A stretch of DNA of 32,227 nt, from positions 1-32,227 of the forward strand of contig DVIP01000170.1 of the NCBI GenBank assembly GCA_018711225.1, given 5' to 3'. Origin of the DNA: Candidatus Cryptobacteroides intestinipullorum (GTDB lineage Bacteria; Bacteroidota; Bacteroidia; Bacteroidales; UBA932). Below, one piece after another: positions 30,827 through 32,227 of this stretch. The notes beneath the pieces are model-generated. The model was not told the origin of the DNA. It worked only from the letters and a program-made list of their open reading frames with translations, and made no database searches. Positions within the stretch are counted from its first letter, which is position 1; each line of letters begins with the position of its first letter. A program made the translations under genes and the position numbers.

Positions 30827-32152
30827 CTACTCTTCATCCTGTATCTGCGGCAGCGGATTCCGGTCGCTCTGCCGTGCCCCGAGCTTCTGCAGCTTCACAC
30901 AGGTCTGAAGAATACTCTGGCCTGACGGGGACAGCTTCCGCCCCGCTTCCTCATACGACTTTGAAGCCGCCTCGAGAGACTTTCCGAGAGCTTCGTATTT
31001 TTTCATGAACTGCCCTACCCTGTCAAGCATCTCGTTAGCGAGGGCGTAGACCTTTTCATGATTCTGGGCCTGGGCTATCTGTGTCCATGTCATGTTTATG
31101 ATACGCAATGCGGCGAAAAGAGTCTGTTCGTCCGCGATGAACACATTCATTTCCATAGCCTTGCGCCACAAATCAGGTCTGGAGTCCAGTGCAGCCCACA
31201 AAGCGCCGCTGTGCGGGACGAACATTATCACATAATCCATCCTGGTCTTGGGCGGGAGTATATATGATGAATAGTCTTTCGCCGCCAGTTCCTTCACGTG
31301 TCTCCACACGCTTTCGACATGCTGCCTGAGATACCTGCGCCTGTCATCTTCAGTCCCGGCATTGACATAGTCCATATAAGCGGACAGGGAAACCTTGGAA
31401 TCTATTATGACATCCCTTTTGGTATCAAGGTGCAGTATCACATCCGGTCTCATGCTGCTTCCGGAATCTGTCCTGACTAAATTTCCTGAAGCATCCCTGA
31501 CGGAAGACTGGACATCATAATGGATGCCCTCTGTCAGCCCCTGTGATTCAAGAAGTTCCGACAGAACCGTCTCGCCCCAGTCTCCCTGCACCCTGGTCCC
31601 GTGCCTGAACACTCTGGCAAGCTCGTCGGTACTTTTCCTGGCTGCCTCGCTGTGACGGATCATGTCTTCTGCCGTGGCCTTCATCGTACTTCCCAGCTCT
31701 GTCTGCTTCAGGGTGCTGTCGTCCATGGCCTTCCTCATCTTGTCTATAGTCTCCTTCAGCGGGGTGACTATCTGCCCCAGACCCGCACTGCTCGACTCCG
31801 AAAACTCCTTCTGGCGCTGTTTCAGCATCTCTCCGGCAGCAGACTTCATTTCCTCGGAAACCTTGTCTATGGTGACATTGAACCTGTCCTGCAGAGCCTT
31901 CATCGCTTCTTCATGCCGTCTTTCCTGTGCTGCAAGCATCTCCCGGCATGACTTTTCCTTCTCTTCCACCGCCTCCGACAGCCGGCGTGCGGACTCTTCC
32001 TTCATGATATCCATCTGTCGGAGGGTGTCGTCGAGTCTGGCCTGAAGCACTTCCGCCCTGGTGACTGCAGCCTGGCGTCCGGACCTGGCTGCCAGGAATC
32101 CGGCAAGGATTCCCGCCAGACCGCACAATACAGGTAAAATGAATGTTTCCAT
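30827..32152 (-). CDS. rmuC: DNA recombination protein RmuC homologue
   Basis: 441 residues. An N-terminal membrane segment (FILPVLCGLAGILAGFLAA) is followed by a long predicted coiled coil (about 30-170). Next comes the RmuC nuclease-like domain: RVQGDWGETVLSELLESQGL, RPDVILHLDTKRDVIIDSKVSLSAYMDYV, with the D...DSK core of the PD-(D/E)xK-like fold, and MFVPHSGALWAALDSRPDLWRKAMEMNVFIADEQTLFAALRII. RmuC limits genome rearrangements at inverted repeats. It follows the end of another gene by 2 bases, so it is the second or later gene of an operon entering from the right. Confidence 0.95.
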   Translation of the reverse strand: METFILPVLCGLAGILAGFLAARSGRQAAVTRAEVLQARLDDTLRQMDIMKEESARRLSEAVEEKEKSCREMLAAQERRHEEAMKALQDRFNVTIDKVSEEMKSAAGEMLKQRQKEFSESSSAGLGQIVTPLKETIDKMRKAMDDSTLKQTELGSTMKATAEDMIRHSEAARKSTDELARVFRHGTRVQGDWGETVLSELLESQGLTEGIHYDVQSSVRDASGNLVRTDSGSSMRPDVILHLDTKRDVIIDSKVSLSAYMDYVNAGTEDDRRRYLRQHVESVWRHVKELAAKDYSSYILPPKTRMDYVIMFVPHSGALWAALDSRPDLWRKAMEMNVFIADEQTLFAALRIINMTWTQIAQAQNHEKVYALANEMLDRVGQFMKKYEALGKSLEAASKSYEEAGRKLSPSGQSILQTCVKLQKLGARQSDRNPLPQIQDEE

Positions 32153-32154
32153 GA

Positions 32155-32227
32155 TTATAATCCATTGTCTCCGTTCCGGTTCCCGTCAGGAGCCTGGCTG
32201 TCTATATTCTTCAGCGACGGAAGGCTG
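32155..32227 (-). CDS. 3' end of an unidentified gene upstream of rmuC
   Basis: The last 24 codons of an ORF that enters from the right edge and ends in TAA at 32157-32155, 2 bases before the rmuC ATG. The other two minus-strand frames are closed by stops. The visible residues end in QAPDGNRNGDNGL and are too few to identify the protein. The tight spacing supports a real, co-transcribed gene. Confidence 0.5.
   Translation of the reverse strand, partial: SLPSLKNIDSQAPDGNRNGDNGL

Overview
The window comes from a Bacteroidota genome, most likely order Bacteroidales; I cannot resolve the genus. The signs are a complete SusC/SusD pair, several lipoproteins with acidic residues just after the lipobox cysteine, DUF4493/DUF6359-like and TPR proteins typical of the phylum, and many TAnnTTTG (-7) promoter motifs of the Bacteroidetes primary sigma factor. 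There are no tRNA or rRNA genes, no CRISPR array, no insertion sequence and no prophage genes.

Region 1 (1-14258) is a polysaccharide utilisation locus that I read as a beta-mannan locus. A minus-strand operon starts with a secreted lipoprotein fusing a GH5_7-type beta-mannanase to a CE7/AXE1-type acetyl esterase. It continues with susC, susD, an SGBP-B-like surface glycan-binding lipoprotein, a long IPT/TIG-repeat lipoprotein with two C-terminal jelly-roll-like modules, and the start of a Big_5 lipoprotein that runs off the left edge. An AraC-family regulator lies immediately upstream. A cellobiose/mannobiose 2-epimerase is divergent from it. The model is surface cleavage and deacetylation of acetylated mannan, SusCD import, then epimerisation of mannobiose to mannosyl-glucose in the cytosol. 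A GH130 phosphorylase would be expected next but is not in the window. A perfect 22-bp tandem direct repeat sits directly upstream of a good TTTG-N20-TAnnTTTG promoter for the operon and is the best operator candidate for the AraC protein. It overlaps the 3' end of the araC gene.

Region 2 (14280-19265) holds housekeeping genes: an uncharacterised GNAT-like protein, an RluA-family pseudouridine synthase, bioB with a nitroreductase-family gene, and class II fructose-bisphosphate aldolase. Two divergent intergenic regions (15432-15797 and 19266-19683) contain arrays of inverted repeats with the same order of hairpin types, so they look like two diverged copies of one composite intergenic element.

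Region 3 (19684-24480) carries gmk-nadD-CYTH as a compact operon, a second RluA-type synthase converging on it with a 25-nt overlap, and dnaK with a Gly/Pro/Gln tail and a strong terminator.

Region 4 (24489-32227) carries a DUF4493/DUF6359-like lipoprotein, a YycJ-like metallo-beta-lactamase-fold hydrolase, a 12-TPR exported protein, an M28-peptidase-like protein that has lost several catalytic residues, a GT4 glycosyltransferase, rmuC, and the last codons of one more gene at the right edge.

The most novel-looking items are the mannanase-esterase fusion with an in-frame 18-bp minisatellite, the tandem-repeat operator, the paired hairpin arrays, the probable M28 pseudoenzyme, and the unusual DnaK C-terminus. 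I found no clear defence or mobile system.
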